This document shows, in pieces, positions 51,955-58,949 of a stretch of DNA of 64,000 nt. The notes under the pieces were generated by a model that saw only the letters and a list, made by a program, of their open reading frames with translations, ran no database searches and was not told the DNA's origin. Made by a program: the position numbers and the translations under genes. The first letter of the stretch is position 1; each line of letters starts with the position of its first letter. Source of the DNA: Bordetella bronchialis (lineage in GTDB: Bacteria; Pseudomonadota; Gammaproteobacteria; Burkholderiales; Burkholderiaceae_B); contig NZ_CP016170.1 of NCBI RefSeq assembly GCF_001676705.1, forward strand, positions 2,480,001 to 2,544,000, given 5' to 3'.

Positions 51955-52620
51955 TTATTGCCGCGCCGGGCCGATCAGCTTCCGCAGTGCATCAACGATC
52001 TGGTCGGTAGAGCTGCTGTCGGACAGCAGCAGGCGTGCTTCGCCGTCTCGGTCGAACACATACACGCCGCGGCTGTGCGTCACGTTATAGCTGTCGGGAT
52101 CGGCGCCGGGCCTGGGCTTGTCGATCTGGTACGAGACGCGATATCGCCGGGCGACATCGGCGATCTGCCGCTCGCTGCCGGTCAGCCCGATGGCATTGCT
52201 GTTGAACGCGTTCACATAAGCTTGCAATCCGTCCGGCGTATCGCGATGCGGGTCCACGCTGACGAACAGGATGCGCACCTCGGCGGCATCCTGGCCCAGT
52301 CGGTTCATCACATCGGCCAGTTGCGCCATGGTGGTCGGGCAGACGTCGGGGCAACTGGCGTAGCCGAAGAACAGCAATACCGTCTTGCCTTTGACGTCGT
52401 CCTGGCTGACGGTATGCCCCTGTGCGCCGGACAGTGTGAATTTCAGATCGGGCAGGTGGCCGTGGATGTCGTAGACCGCCGGCTGGGTCGCGGCATGGGC
52501 GGCGGCGCCCAGCAGGACGGCCGCGGCGGCGAAAAGCCGCAGGAGCCCGGCCCGCAATGCCGGGAGCCAGGACAGCGCCGGGCGCGGGTTGAGCGATCGC
52601 TGCGAGGCAAGGGCGCGCAT
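51955..52620 (-). CDS. SCO1/SenC family copper-binding protein
   Basis: This 221-residue thioredoxin-fold protein delivers copper to the CuA site of cytochrome c oxidase or acts in periplasmic thiol redox. An N-terminal hydrophobic stretch (about residues 25-44, ending AHA) acts as signal or anchor. The copper ligands are the Cys pair in SCPDVCP and the distal His in YNVTHSRG. It starts four bases after the prlC stop, so the two form an operon. No cytochrome oxidase genes are in the window. Confidence 0.92.
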   Translation of the reverse strand: MRALASQRSLNPRPALSWLPALRAGLLRLFAAAAVLLGAAAHAATQPAVYDIHGHLPDLKFTLSGAQGHTVSQDDVKGKTVLLFFGYASCPDVCPTTMAQLADVMNRLGQDAAEVRILFVSVDPHRDTPDGLQAYVNAFNSNAIGLTGSERQIADVARRYRVSYQIDKPRPGADPDSYNVTHSRGVYVFDRDGEARLLLSDSSSTDQIVDALRKLIGPARQ

Positions 52621-52624
52621 GGCA

Positions 52625-54688
52625 TTACTCCTGCAGGGCAGTCATGCCGCTGTGTCGCAGCAAGGCGTCGATGCGCGGTTCCCGGCCACGGAAGGCCTTG
52701 AAGGAGTCCGCGGCGGGACGGGCGCCCCCGACCGCCAGGATCTCGCGCCGGAAGCGTGCGCCGGTGGCGGCGTCCAAGGTGCCCTGTTCGCCGCCTTGGG
52801 CCGCTTCCTCGAACGCCTCGTAGGCGTCGGCCGACAGGACTTCCGCCCACTTGTAGCTGTAGTACCCGGCGCCGTAGCCCCCGGCGAAAAGGTGGGAGAA
52901 ACTGTGCGGCATGCGATGCCAGGCCGGCGGAATCAGTACCGCGACTTCGCGGCGGACTTCGCCCAGCAGGTCCAGCACCGATTGAATGCTGCCGCCCTCG
53001 GGCCGGTCGTGCAGCAGCATGTCGAACAGCGCGAACTCGATCTGCCGTACGGTCTGCATCCCGCTCTGGAAGTTGCGCGCCGCCTTCAGCTTGTCGTACA
53101 GCGCGCGCGGCAGCGGCTCGCCGGTGTCCACGTGGGCGGACAGGCGCTGGACCACCGGCCATTCCCAGCAGAAGTTTTCCATGAACTGCGAGGGCAGTTC
53201 GATGGCGTCCCATTCCACGCTGGCGAAGGCCGCGGCGCCAGGTTCGTCGACTTCAGAGAGCAGGGCATGCAGGGCATGGCCGGTTTCGTGAAAGAGGGTG
53301 ATGACATCATCGTGCGTGAGCAGCGCGGCCTTGCCGCCGTTCGGACGCGAGAAGTTGCAGGTCAGATAGGCGACAGGCGTGTGCAAGGTGCCGGCGGCCA
53401 GACGGCGGCTGCGCTCGCTGTCGACCCAGGCGCCGCCTTGCTTGCCGGCGCGCGCGTAGAGGTCCAGGTACAAATAGCCGACGAGTTCTCCATCGGGACG
53501 TTCGACGCGCACGCCACGCACGTCCGCATGCCAGGCCGAGACGGGAAATTCCCGCAGGCGTACGGTGAAGAGGGTTTCGATGACTTCGAATAGGCCGGCC
53601 AGGACGCGTGGCTCGGTGAAATACTGCTTGATCTCGTCTTCGGAGTAGGCGTAGCGGGCCTCGCGCATGCGTTCGGAGGCATAGGGGATGTCCCAGGGCT
53701 GGAGGTCGTCCATGCCGAGTTCCCGGTGCGCGTAGTCGCGCAGTTGGGCAAGGTCGCGCTCGGCATAGGGCCGCGCACGGGCGGCCAGGTCGCGCAGGAA
53801 GGCGACGACTTGTTCGGCGCTGCGCGCCATGCGGGTTTGCAGGCGCAGTTCGGCAAAATTGCGGAAGCCGAGCAGGCGCGATTCTTCGGCGCGCAGGGCG
53901 AGGAGTTCTTCGATCAGCGGGGAGTTGTCGAAGTTGCCGTCACCCTGTTCGGAGGCCACGGTGCCATAGGCCCGGTACAAGGTTTCGCGCAGGGCGCGAT
54001 CGCGGGCGTACTGCATGACGGGCAGATAGCACGGCATCTTCAGCGTCAGTTTCCAGCCGTCCTTGCCGTCGGCTTCGGCGGCCTGGCGCGCGGCCTGCAG
54101 GACATCGGCCGGGATGCCGTCCAGGCGGGCCGGGTCTTCGATGAGCAGGGACCAGGCGTCGATGGCGTCGAGGACGTTTTCGGAGAATTTCTGTGAAGTC
54201 TGGGCTTCGCGGTCGGAGATTTCGGCGTAGCGCTCGCGGTCGGCGCCCTGGAGTTCGACGCCGCTGAGGCGGAAGTCGCGCAGGGCGAGGTCGATGACGC
54301 GTTGCCGCACCGGGCTCCACGAGGCGAAGGCAGGGCTGGCGCGCAGGCGCTGGTATTGCTTGTACAGGCCTTCGTGCAGGCCGACCCAGGTGGAAAATTC
54401 CGTGACCTTGGGAAGGGCGGCGTTATAGGCTTCGCGCAGTTCGGGGGTGTTGACGACGGCGTTCAGGTGGCCTGCCACGGACCAGGCGCGCCACAGGCGT
54501 TCCGAGCTGGAATCCAGGGGTTCGATGACGGCTTCCCATGTGGCGGGCAGGGTCGGATCGGCGGCGCGGTCTACCGCTTGCCTGGCGGCGTCCAGGAGGG
54601 TGTCCATCGCGGGCACGATGTGCCCGGGTTTGATGGCGGCGTAGTCCACCAGGTCTTCGACGGGGGCGAGTAGGGGGTTGGCGCTCAT
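52625..54688 (-). CDS. prlC: Oligopeptidase A (M3 family metallopeptidase)
   Basis: This cytoplasmic zinc oligopeptidase degrades short peptides, including cleaved signal peptides. It has 687 residues, normal for PrlC/OpdA. The zinc motif HETGH (HExxH, in LFHETGHALHALL) is followed by the third-ligand region with EWDAIELPSQFMENFCWE. The N-terminal MSANPLLAPVEDLVDYAAIKPGHI is typical. It is upstream of and nearly abuts the SCO1 gene. The 777 bases before it hold repeats rather than a gene. Confidence 0.95.
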   Translation of the reverse strand: MSANPLLAPVEDLVDYAAIKPGHIVPAMDTLLDAARQAVDRAADPTLPATWEAVIEPLDSSSERLWRAWSVAGHLNAVVNTPELREAYNAALPKVTEFSTWVGLHEGLYKQYQRLRASPAFASWSPVRQRVIDLALRDFRLSGVELQGADRERYAEISDREAQTSQKFSENVLDAIDAWSLLIEDPARLDGIPADVLQAARQAAEADGKDGWKLTLKMPCYLPVMQYARDRALRETLYRAYGTVASEQGDGNFDNSPLIEELLALRAEESRLLGFRNFAELRLQTRMARSAEQVVAFLRDLAARARPYAERDLAQLRDYAHRELGMDDLQPWDIPYASERMREARYAYSEDEIKQYFTEPRVLAGLFEVIETLFTVRLREFPVSAWHADVRGVRVERPDGELVGYLYLDLYARAGKQGGAWVDSERSRRLAAGTLHTPVAYLTCNFSRPNGGKAALLTHDDVITLFHETGHALHALLSEVDEPGAAAFASVEWDAIELPSQFMENFCWEWPVVQRLSAHVDTGEPLPRALYDKLKAARNFQSGMQTVRQIEFALFDMLLHDRPEGGSIQSVLDLLGEVRREVAVLIPPAWHRMPHSFSHLFAGGYGAGYYSYKWAEVLSADAYEAFEEAAQGGEQGTLDAATGARFRREILAVGGARPAADSFKAFRGREPRIDALLRHSGMTALQE

Positions 54689-54810
54689 GTTGTGGCTCGG
54701 GGTGGGGCTGAGAATGATGCAGTTTAGATGGAGACGGGGGGTGGGGGTTGCAAGGGTGGGAGGTATTTGGCGCGGGATTGCGGGGTGGGGGGCTTCGGTG
54801 CTATTTGCCG

Positions 54811-54885
54811 TTTTGGGTGCTGTTGGCGGTTTTGGGTGCTGTTGACGGTTTCGGGTGCTGTTGGCTGTTTCGGGTTCTATTGGCG
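54811..54885. repeat. Four-copy 19-bp tandem repeat
   Basis: Units start at 54811, 54830, 54849 and 54868 (consensus TTTTGGGTGCTGTTGGCGG). The last unit is one base shorter and more diverged. The array directly abuts the outer arm of the inverted repeat at 54885. The 19-base period is not a codon multiple, so it is unlikely to be coding. Confidence 0.85.
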
Positions 54886-55085
54886 TCCGCCGGGGGTGGT
54901 GCCTGTCCCGGCCGGCCCGGTCGGGCGGTCCGGGGCCCGGGCCCCGGACACCGCGTCGCTCGTCTCGTCCGCCGGGCGTTCAAGGGGGTGGTTCTGGTTG
55001 ATGGTGTCCGCGCCACGGCTCCCTTCGACGTCCGCTCGCTCGCCCTCCGACGGGCCGTCCGGGACAGGCACCACCCCCGGCGGAC
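54885..55085. repeat. Large inverted repeat, REP-like element
   Basis: Two perfect 26-base arms (54885-54910 and 55060-55085) flank 149 bases, and the similarity continues imperfectly inward. The arms contain GGTGCCTGTCCCG or its complement. It could fold into a large cruciform or act as a dispersed intergenic palindrome. No open frame inside looks like a gene. Confidence 0.85.
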
Positions 55086-55177
55086 TCCGACGTGCAGAAG
55101 GGGCGATCGCTGGGACGGGTGGGGTGCGTAGGCTTCGTGGGGGCGGGCGGTGTGGGGGTGGGGGATGTGCGGTGCCC

Positions 55178-55212
55178 GGCCTGCCTGGCTCCCCTGCGGA
55201 GCCAGGCAGGCC
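55178..55212. terminator. Strong 15-bp hairpin
   Basis: A perfect 15-bp stem (55178-55192 with 55198-55212) with a five-base loop lies between folD and prlC. No T-run follows on either strand. It may be a distal terminator or RNA-stabilising hairpin for the folD operon, or part of the repeat cluster. Confidence 0.55.
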
Positions 55213-55218
55213 TTACGC

Positions 55219-55338
55219 GCGTGTGTGTGGGGCGAGATTGATGCGTGTGTGTGGGGCGAGGTCGGCGCGCGTATGTGGGGCGAGGTTGACGCGTGTGTGT
55301 GGGGCGAGGTTGATGCGGGTGTCTGGGGTGAGGCTGAT
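55219..55338. repeat. Five-copy 24-bp tandem repeat
   Basis: Five units of 24 bases (55219, 55243, 55267, 55291, 55315) have the core GTGTGGGGCGAGGTTGA. The period is a codon multiple. On the minus strand one frame reads as an octapeptide repeat of the INLAPHTR type, but that frame has no ribosome-binding site, so coding is doubtful. Confidence 0.85.
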
Positions 55339-55340
55339 GC

Positions 55341-55361
55341 GGGGGGGGGGGGGGGGGGGGG
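55341..55361 (+). repeat. Poly-G tract of 21
   Basis: Twenty-one consecutive G residues end the 24-bp repeat array. Such tracts are slip-prone and a known phase-variation device in Bordetella and others. It lies about 650 bases upstream of the prlC start and downstream of folD. Confidence 0.9.
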
Positions 55362-55395
55362 CGCGTGTGTCTCGATGCGCGGGGGCTCGGGGGAT

Positions 55396-55407
55396 GGGGG
55401 GGGGGGG
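55396..55407 (+). repeat. Poly-G tract of 12
   Basis: This is a second homopolymer, 34 bases beyond the first. It precedes an 8-bp hairpin (55418-55425 with 55432-55439) just downstream of folD that may be its terminator. Confidence 0.85.
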
Positions 55408-55417
55408 TGTTGCGGCG

Positions 55418-55439
55418 TGGCCCGGGGGGAGCCGGGCCA
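55418..55439 (-). terminator. Putative folD terminator hairpin
   Basis: An 8-bp perfect stem (TGGCCCGG/CCGGGCCA) with a six-base loop lies about 27 bases after the folD stop in the direction of transcription. On the minus strand it is followed by C-rich rather than U-rich sequence, so it would be a weak intrinsic terminator. Confidence 0.45.
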
Positions 55440-55465
55440 TCGGTTTGTGCCATGTTGGCGGGACG

Positions 55466-56314
55466 TCAGCGCAGGCGTTCGGCGGCTTCGACGGTGTTGA
55501 CGAGCAGCATGGCGATGGTCATGGGGCCGACGCCGCCGGGGACGGGGGTGATGGCGCCGGCGACGTGGACGGCGCTGTCGAAGTCGACGTCGCCGCGCAG
55601 CTTGCCGTCTTCGCCGCGGTTGATGCCGACGTCGATGACGACGGCGCCGGGCTTGATCATGTCGCCCTTGACGATGCCCGGCTTGCCGGTGGCCACGACC
55701 AGGACGTCGGCGCGGCGGGTGTGCGCGGCCAGGTCGCGCGTCTTGGAATTGCAGAGGGTGACCGTGGCGCCGGCGGCGAGCAGGAGCATGGCCATCGGCT
55801 TGCCGACGATGTTGCTGGCGCCGACGATGACGGCTTCGGCGCCGCGCAGGGCCACGCCTTCGGCTTCCAGCATTTTCATGACGCCGTAGGGGGTGCAGGG
55901 GCGGAACAGGGGCTGGCCCGTCATGAGCAGGCCGGCGTTGCTGATATGGAAGCCGTCCACGTCTTTCTCGGGCGCGATGGCCTCGATGACCTTGTGGGCG
56001 TCCATGTGCGCGGGCAGCGGCAGCTGCACCAGGATGCCATGGATGGTGGGATCGCCGTTGAGCACCGCGATGCGCTGCAGCAGTTCCGCTTCGCTCATGG
56101 TGGCGGGATACTGCTCTTTGACGGAGTGCAGGCCGGCTTTTTCGCAGGCCAGGACTTTGTTGCGGACATAGACTTGCGAGGCCGGGTTGTCGCCGACCAG
56201 GACGACGGCCAGGCCGGGTCGTACCCCTTGTTTCGCCAGTTCGGCCACGCGGTGCGCGACGTCGTCGCGGATGCGCTGGGACAGCGCCGAACCATCGATG
56301 ATGCGTGCGGTCAT
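55466..56314 (-). CDS. folD: Bifunctional methylenetetrahydrofolate dehydrogenase/cyclohydrolase
   Basis: This cytoplasmic enzyme of one-carbon metabolism interconverts 5,10-methylene-, methenyl- and 10-formyl-tetrahydrofolate. Its 282 residues are the normal length. Family motifs: [13 protein letters not shown] with the catalytic Lys, [13 protein letters not shown], and [14 protein letters not shown] for NADP binding. Its start overlaps the stop of the response regulator (ATGA at 56311-56314), which couples it translationally to a two-component system. Confidence 0.97.
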   Translation of the reverse strand: MTARIIDGSALSQRIRDDVAHRVAELAKQGVRPGLAVVLVGDNPASQVYVRNKVLACEKAGLHSVKEQYPATMSEAELLQRIAVLNGDPTIHGILVQLPLPAHMDAHKVIEAIAPEKDVDGFHISNAGLLMTGQPLFRPCTPYGVMKMLEAEGVALRGAEAVIVGASNIVGKPMAMLLLAAGATVTLCNSKTRDLAAHTRRADVLVVATGKPGIVKGDMIKPGAVVIDVGINRGEDGKLRGDVDFDSAVHVAGAITPVPGGVGPMTIAMLLVNTVEAAERLR

Positions 56315-56937
56315 GCGTGTGCCTCGGGTTTGGCCAAGGCGACCTTCATCAGGTCGGCCACGGTCGTGACTTCCAGTTTTTCCATGATGTTGGCGCGGTG
56401 CGCTTCCACGGTTTTGATGCTGATGCCCAGGTCGTCGGCGATCTGCTTGTTCAGGCGGCCGGCGACGATGCGCTCCAGGACCTGCTGTTCGCGCGCCGTC
56501 AGGCGGGCGAGCATGGCTTCGTGGTCGCGCTGCGCCTGGAATTTGGAGACGCGCTGGGTGGCCTGTTCCAGCATGCGCGCGACGATTTCCCGCAGGTCCG
56601 ATTCGTTGAAGGGTTTTTCCAGGAAGTCGATCGCGCCTTTCTTCATGGTGGTGACGGCCATGGGCACGTCGCCATGGCCGGTGATGAAGACGATGGGCAG
56701 CGGCGCCTTGCGGGCGATGAGTTGTTCCTGCAGCTCCAGGCCGCTCATGCCGGGCATGCGGACGTCGGCGATCAGTACGCCGACCTGGTTGGGGTCGTAG
56801 TCTTCCAGAAAGCTTTCCGCGCTGCTGTAGGCGCGCACACGATAGCCGTTGGCTTCCAGCAGCCAGCGCAGCGAATCGCGTACCGCTTCGTCATCGTCGA
56901 CGATGAATACCGTGCTGGACGGATTGGGGGTGTTCAT
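56311..56937 (-). CDS. FixJ/NarL-type response regulator
   Basis: This two-component regulator has 208 residues from the ATG at 56937; a more distal ATG would overlap the kinase gene further and lacks support. The receiver domain shows the acidic pocket (VDDDEAV), the phospho-acceptor Asp in DVRMPGMSG, and the conserved Lys in EKPF. The C-terminal LuxR-type helix-turn-helix ([22 protein letters not shown]) binds DNA. It overlaps the kinase stop and the folD start by four bases each. Confidence 0.93.
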   Translation of the reverse strand: MNTPNPSSTVFIVDDDEAVRDSLRWLLEANGYRVRAYSSAESFLEDYDPNQVGVLIADVRMPGMSGLELQEQLIARKAPLPIVFITGHGDVPMAVTTMKKGAIDFLEKPFNESDLREIVARMLEQATQRVSKFQAQRDHEAMLARLTAREQQVLERIVAGRLNKQIADDLGISIKTVEAHRANIMEKLEVTTVADLMKVALAKPEAHA

Positions 56938-58688
56938 GCGTGAAGCTCCTCGGACTGGTCGTTCTGCGACTGCGCTTGTGGCGCCGCGCAAGGCAGGGTG
57001 AAGCGGAAGATCGTGCCGCCCGCGGGATTGGGGTCCGCCCAGAGGCGGCCGTGGTGCGACTCGATAATGGTACGGCAGATATTCAGCCCCATGCCCAGGC
57101 CCTGGGCCTTGGTGCTGAAAAACGGTTCGAAGAGCCTTTCCGGATCGGCCAGGCCGTGGCCGCGGTCGACCACCGCCACTTCGATGTGCTGTTCGTGCAG
57201 GATGACCGCGACCTTGAGTTCGTCGGACTCGCTGTTCTCCATGGCCTCCAGGCCGTTTTTCAGCAGATTCAGCAAGACCTGTTCGATGAGGATGGGGTCG
57301 GCCAGCACGTCGGGCGCGTTGGACGGCACGAAGCGCTCGATGCGGATGCGGCGCTTGCGCGCATCGATTTCGGCGAAGCCGATGGCATTGTCGACAATGC
57401 CGGCGATGGAAACGCGCTGGCGGCGCGGTTCGCTGCGTTTCACGAATTCACGGATGCGGCTGATGATCTTGCCGGCGCGTTCGGCCTGGGCCGCGGCCTT
57501 TTCCAGGGCCGGCAGCAGCATGCGCGGATTGGTATGGCCCGCCTTGACGAGGGCGACCGCCCCCATGCTGTAGTTGCTGATGGCCGTCAGCGGCTGGTTC
57601 AGCTCGTGGGCCAGGGACGACGCCATTTCGCCCATGGTGGTAAGGCGGCTGGTGAGCTGGATCTTTTCCTGCTGGATGCGGGAGGCTTCTTCGTGCTGCC
57701 GGCGCTCGGTGATGTCGCGCGCGACCTGCAGGCGTACGCGGCGGCCATCGGTCCAGGCCAGCATGCGGTGGTGGACTTCGAACCAGCGCTGCACGGACGG
57801 GGCGAAGACCTCGACGGATTCGTCGGTGAAGCGGCCGCGGCGGCCCGCCAGGAGTTCATCGTGGCCGCCGGTCTGGGCGCCGAACACGCGGCGGTAGGTG
57901 CGGTTGGCGAAGAGCAGTTCCAGGCCGTCGTGCGTGTCGGCGGTGACGGAGATGGCATCGTCCAGGCCTTCCAGCACGGTCATGAAGCGTTCATGCGCGG
58001 CGGTCAGGGCCTCGCGGATGCGCTTGGGCTCGGTGATGTCGGTCATCGACGTCATCCAGCCGATCTGGTTGCCGTTGGGATCCAGCAGGGGCGAGACGTA
58101 CATGCGCGCGGTGAAGCGCGAGCCGTCGCGCCGCTGGGCTTCTACTTCCAGGCCGCTGCTGGGCGTCTTGCCGGAGAGCAGGATGTCCAGCGTGTGCTGG
58201 TGCTGCTCGTGGCGGCCCGGCACCCAGTAGGGGAAGGGCGGGCTGCGGCCGAGCAGGTCGGCCTCGTTCCAGCCGATCATGCGGCAGAATGCGGGGTTGA
58301 CGTAGGCGATGCGGCCTTCCATGTCGAGCACGCGCATGCCGGTGGACATGGAGTTCTCCATCGCCCGCCGGAAGCCGGTTTCGGCGATGAGCGCGGCCTC
58401 GGCGTGCGAGCGGAAGCGCGTGTAGCGCCACAGCATGAGCAGGCTGATGACGATCACGCAGGACAGCGCCAGCACGATCCACAGCAGGCGCTGCTGCCGC
58501 ATCTCCTGGTCGATGGTGACGAACATGACGCTGTCGTCGTGGATGCGCTGCAGCCAGAAGAACACGCCCATCACACATATATAGAGTATGAGCACGACGA
58601 CGGGCGTCAGCCAATACAGGCCCCGCCGGCGTAGTCGGGCATGGTCGTGGAACGGCGTTGGAATATTCGACTTTGGTGCGCTGGCCAT
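56934..58688 (-). CDS. PAS-domain sensor histidine kinase (FixL-like)
   Basis: This inner-membrane sensor kinase has 584 residues. Two TM helices (about residues 25-46 and 68-87) flank a short periplasmic loop. A first PAS domain (about 105-225) contains the WVPGRHEQHQ region, a second diverged PAS follows (about 228-335), then the H-box SLAHELNQPLTAISNY and the N and G boxes (LLNLLKNGLEAM, GLGMGLNICRTII). It is the cognate partner of the next gene. The signal is unknown; haem binding as in FixL cannot be established here. Confidence 0.92.
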   Translation of the reverse strand: MASAPKSNIPTPFHDHARLRRRGLYWLTPVVVLILYICVMGVFFWLQRIHDDSVMFVTIDQEMRQQRLLWIVLALSCVIVISLLMLWRYTRFRSHAEAALIAETGFRRAMENSMSTGMRVLDMEGRIAYVNPAFCRMIGWNEADLLGRSPPFPYWVPGRHEQHQHTLDILLSGKTPSSGLEVEAQRRDGSRFTARMYVSPLLDPNGNQIGWMTSMTDITEPKRIREALTAAHERFMTVLEGLDDAISVTADTHDGLELLFANRTYRRVFGAQTGGHDELLAGRRGRFTDESVEVFAPSVQRWFEVHHRMLAWTDGRRVRLQVARDITERRQHEEASRIQQEKIQLTSRLTTMGEMASSLAHELNQPLTAISNYSMGAVALVKAGHTNPRMLLPALEKAAAQAERAGKIISRIREFVKRSEPRRQRVSIAGIVDNAIGFAEIDARKRRIRIERFVPSNAPDVLADPILIEQVLLNLLKNGLEAMENSESDELKVAVILHEQHIEVAVVDRGHGLADPERLFEPFFSTKAQGLGMGLNICRTIIESHHGRLWADPNPAGGTIFRFTLPCAAPQAQSQNDQSEELHA

Positions 58689-58742
58689 GGCTATGTCGCA
58701 GGAACTTCGCGCATTTTAGTCGCTTGTTTCGAATGGCGATGT

Positions 58743-58757
58743 TTTCATATTATGAAA
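58743..58757. promoter_or_regulatory. Palindrome in the sensor kinase/aceE divergent region
   Basis: TTTCATA-T-TATGAAA is a perfect 15-base palindrome in an AT-rich patch of the 261-base intergenic region. A related half-site (CATGAAAT) recurs about 20 bases downstream. It is a plausible operator for either the kinase operon or the PDH operon. Confidence 0.5.
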
Positions 58758-58783
58758 TGCCGTACCGCAACATGAAATTTCTC

Positions 58784-58813
58784 TTGCGTGCGGGTAATCT
58801 TGTTTCCTAGAAT
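58784..58813 (+). promoter_or_regulatory. Probable sigma-70 promoter of aceE
   Basis: TTGCGT (58784-58789) and TAGAAT (58808-58813) are separated by 18 bases, leaving a 5' leader of about 130 bases. The leader contains no gene that I can identify. Confidence 0.5.
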
Positions 58814-58949
58814 GCGCCGCATAAGCTGCCCTGGACTAGCCACCTGTCGCGGGAACGTGGGATAGGACCGGTTTCTGCGGGCGTTTTCGTATGCCCATCG
58901 CGCCGGCACAGGCGCACGGCTATAACCCTCTCTGCTCTGGAGACACACG

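Noticed and set aside
55219..55338. Tandem 24-bp repeats as a CRISPR array
   Set aside because: The units are contiguous with no unique spacers, imperfect, and no cas genes are present.
54728..56800. A 690-codon plus-strand frame across the repeat island and folD
   Set aside because: It runs antisense through folD and the response regulator, and its N-terminal part is translated tandem repeats and poly-Gly. No start signal or homology was seen.
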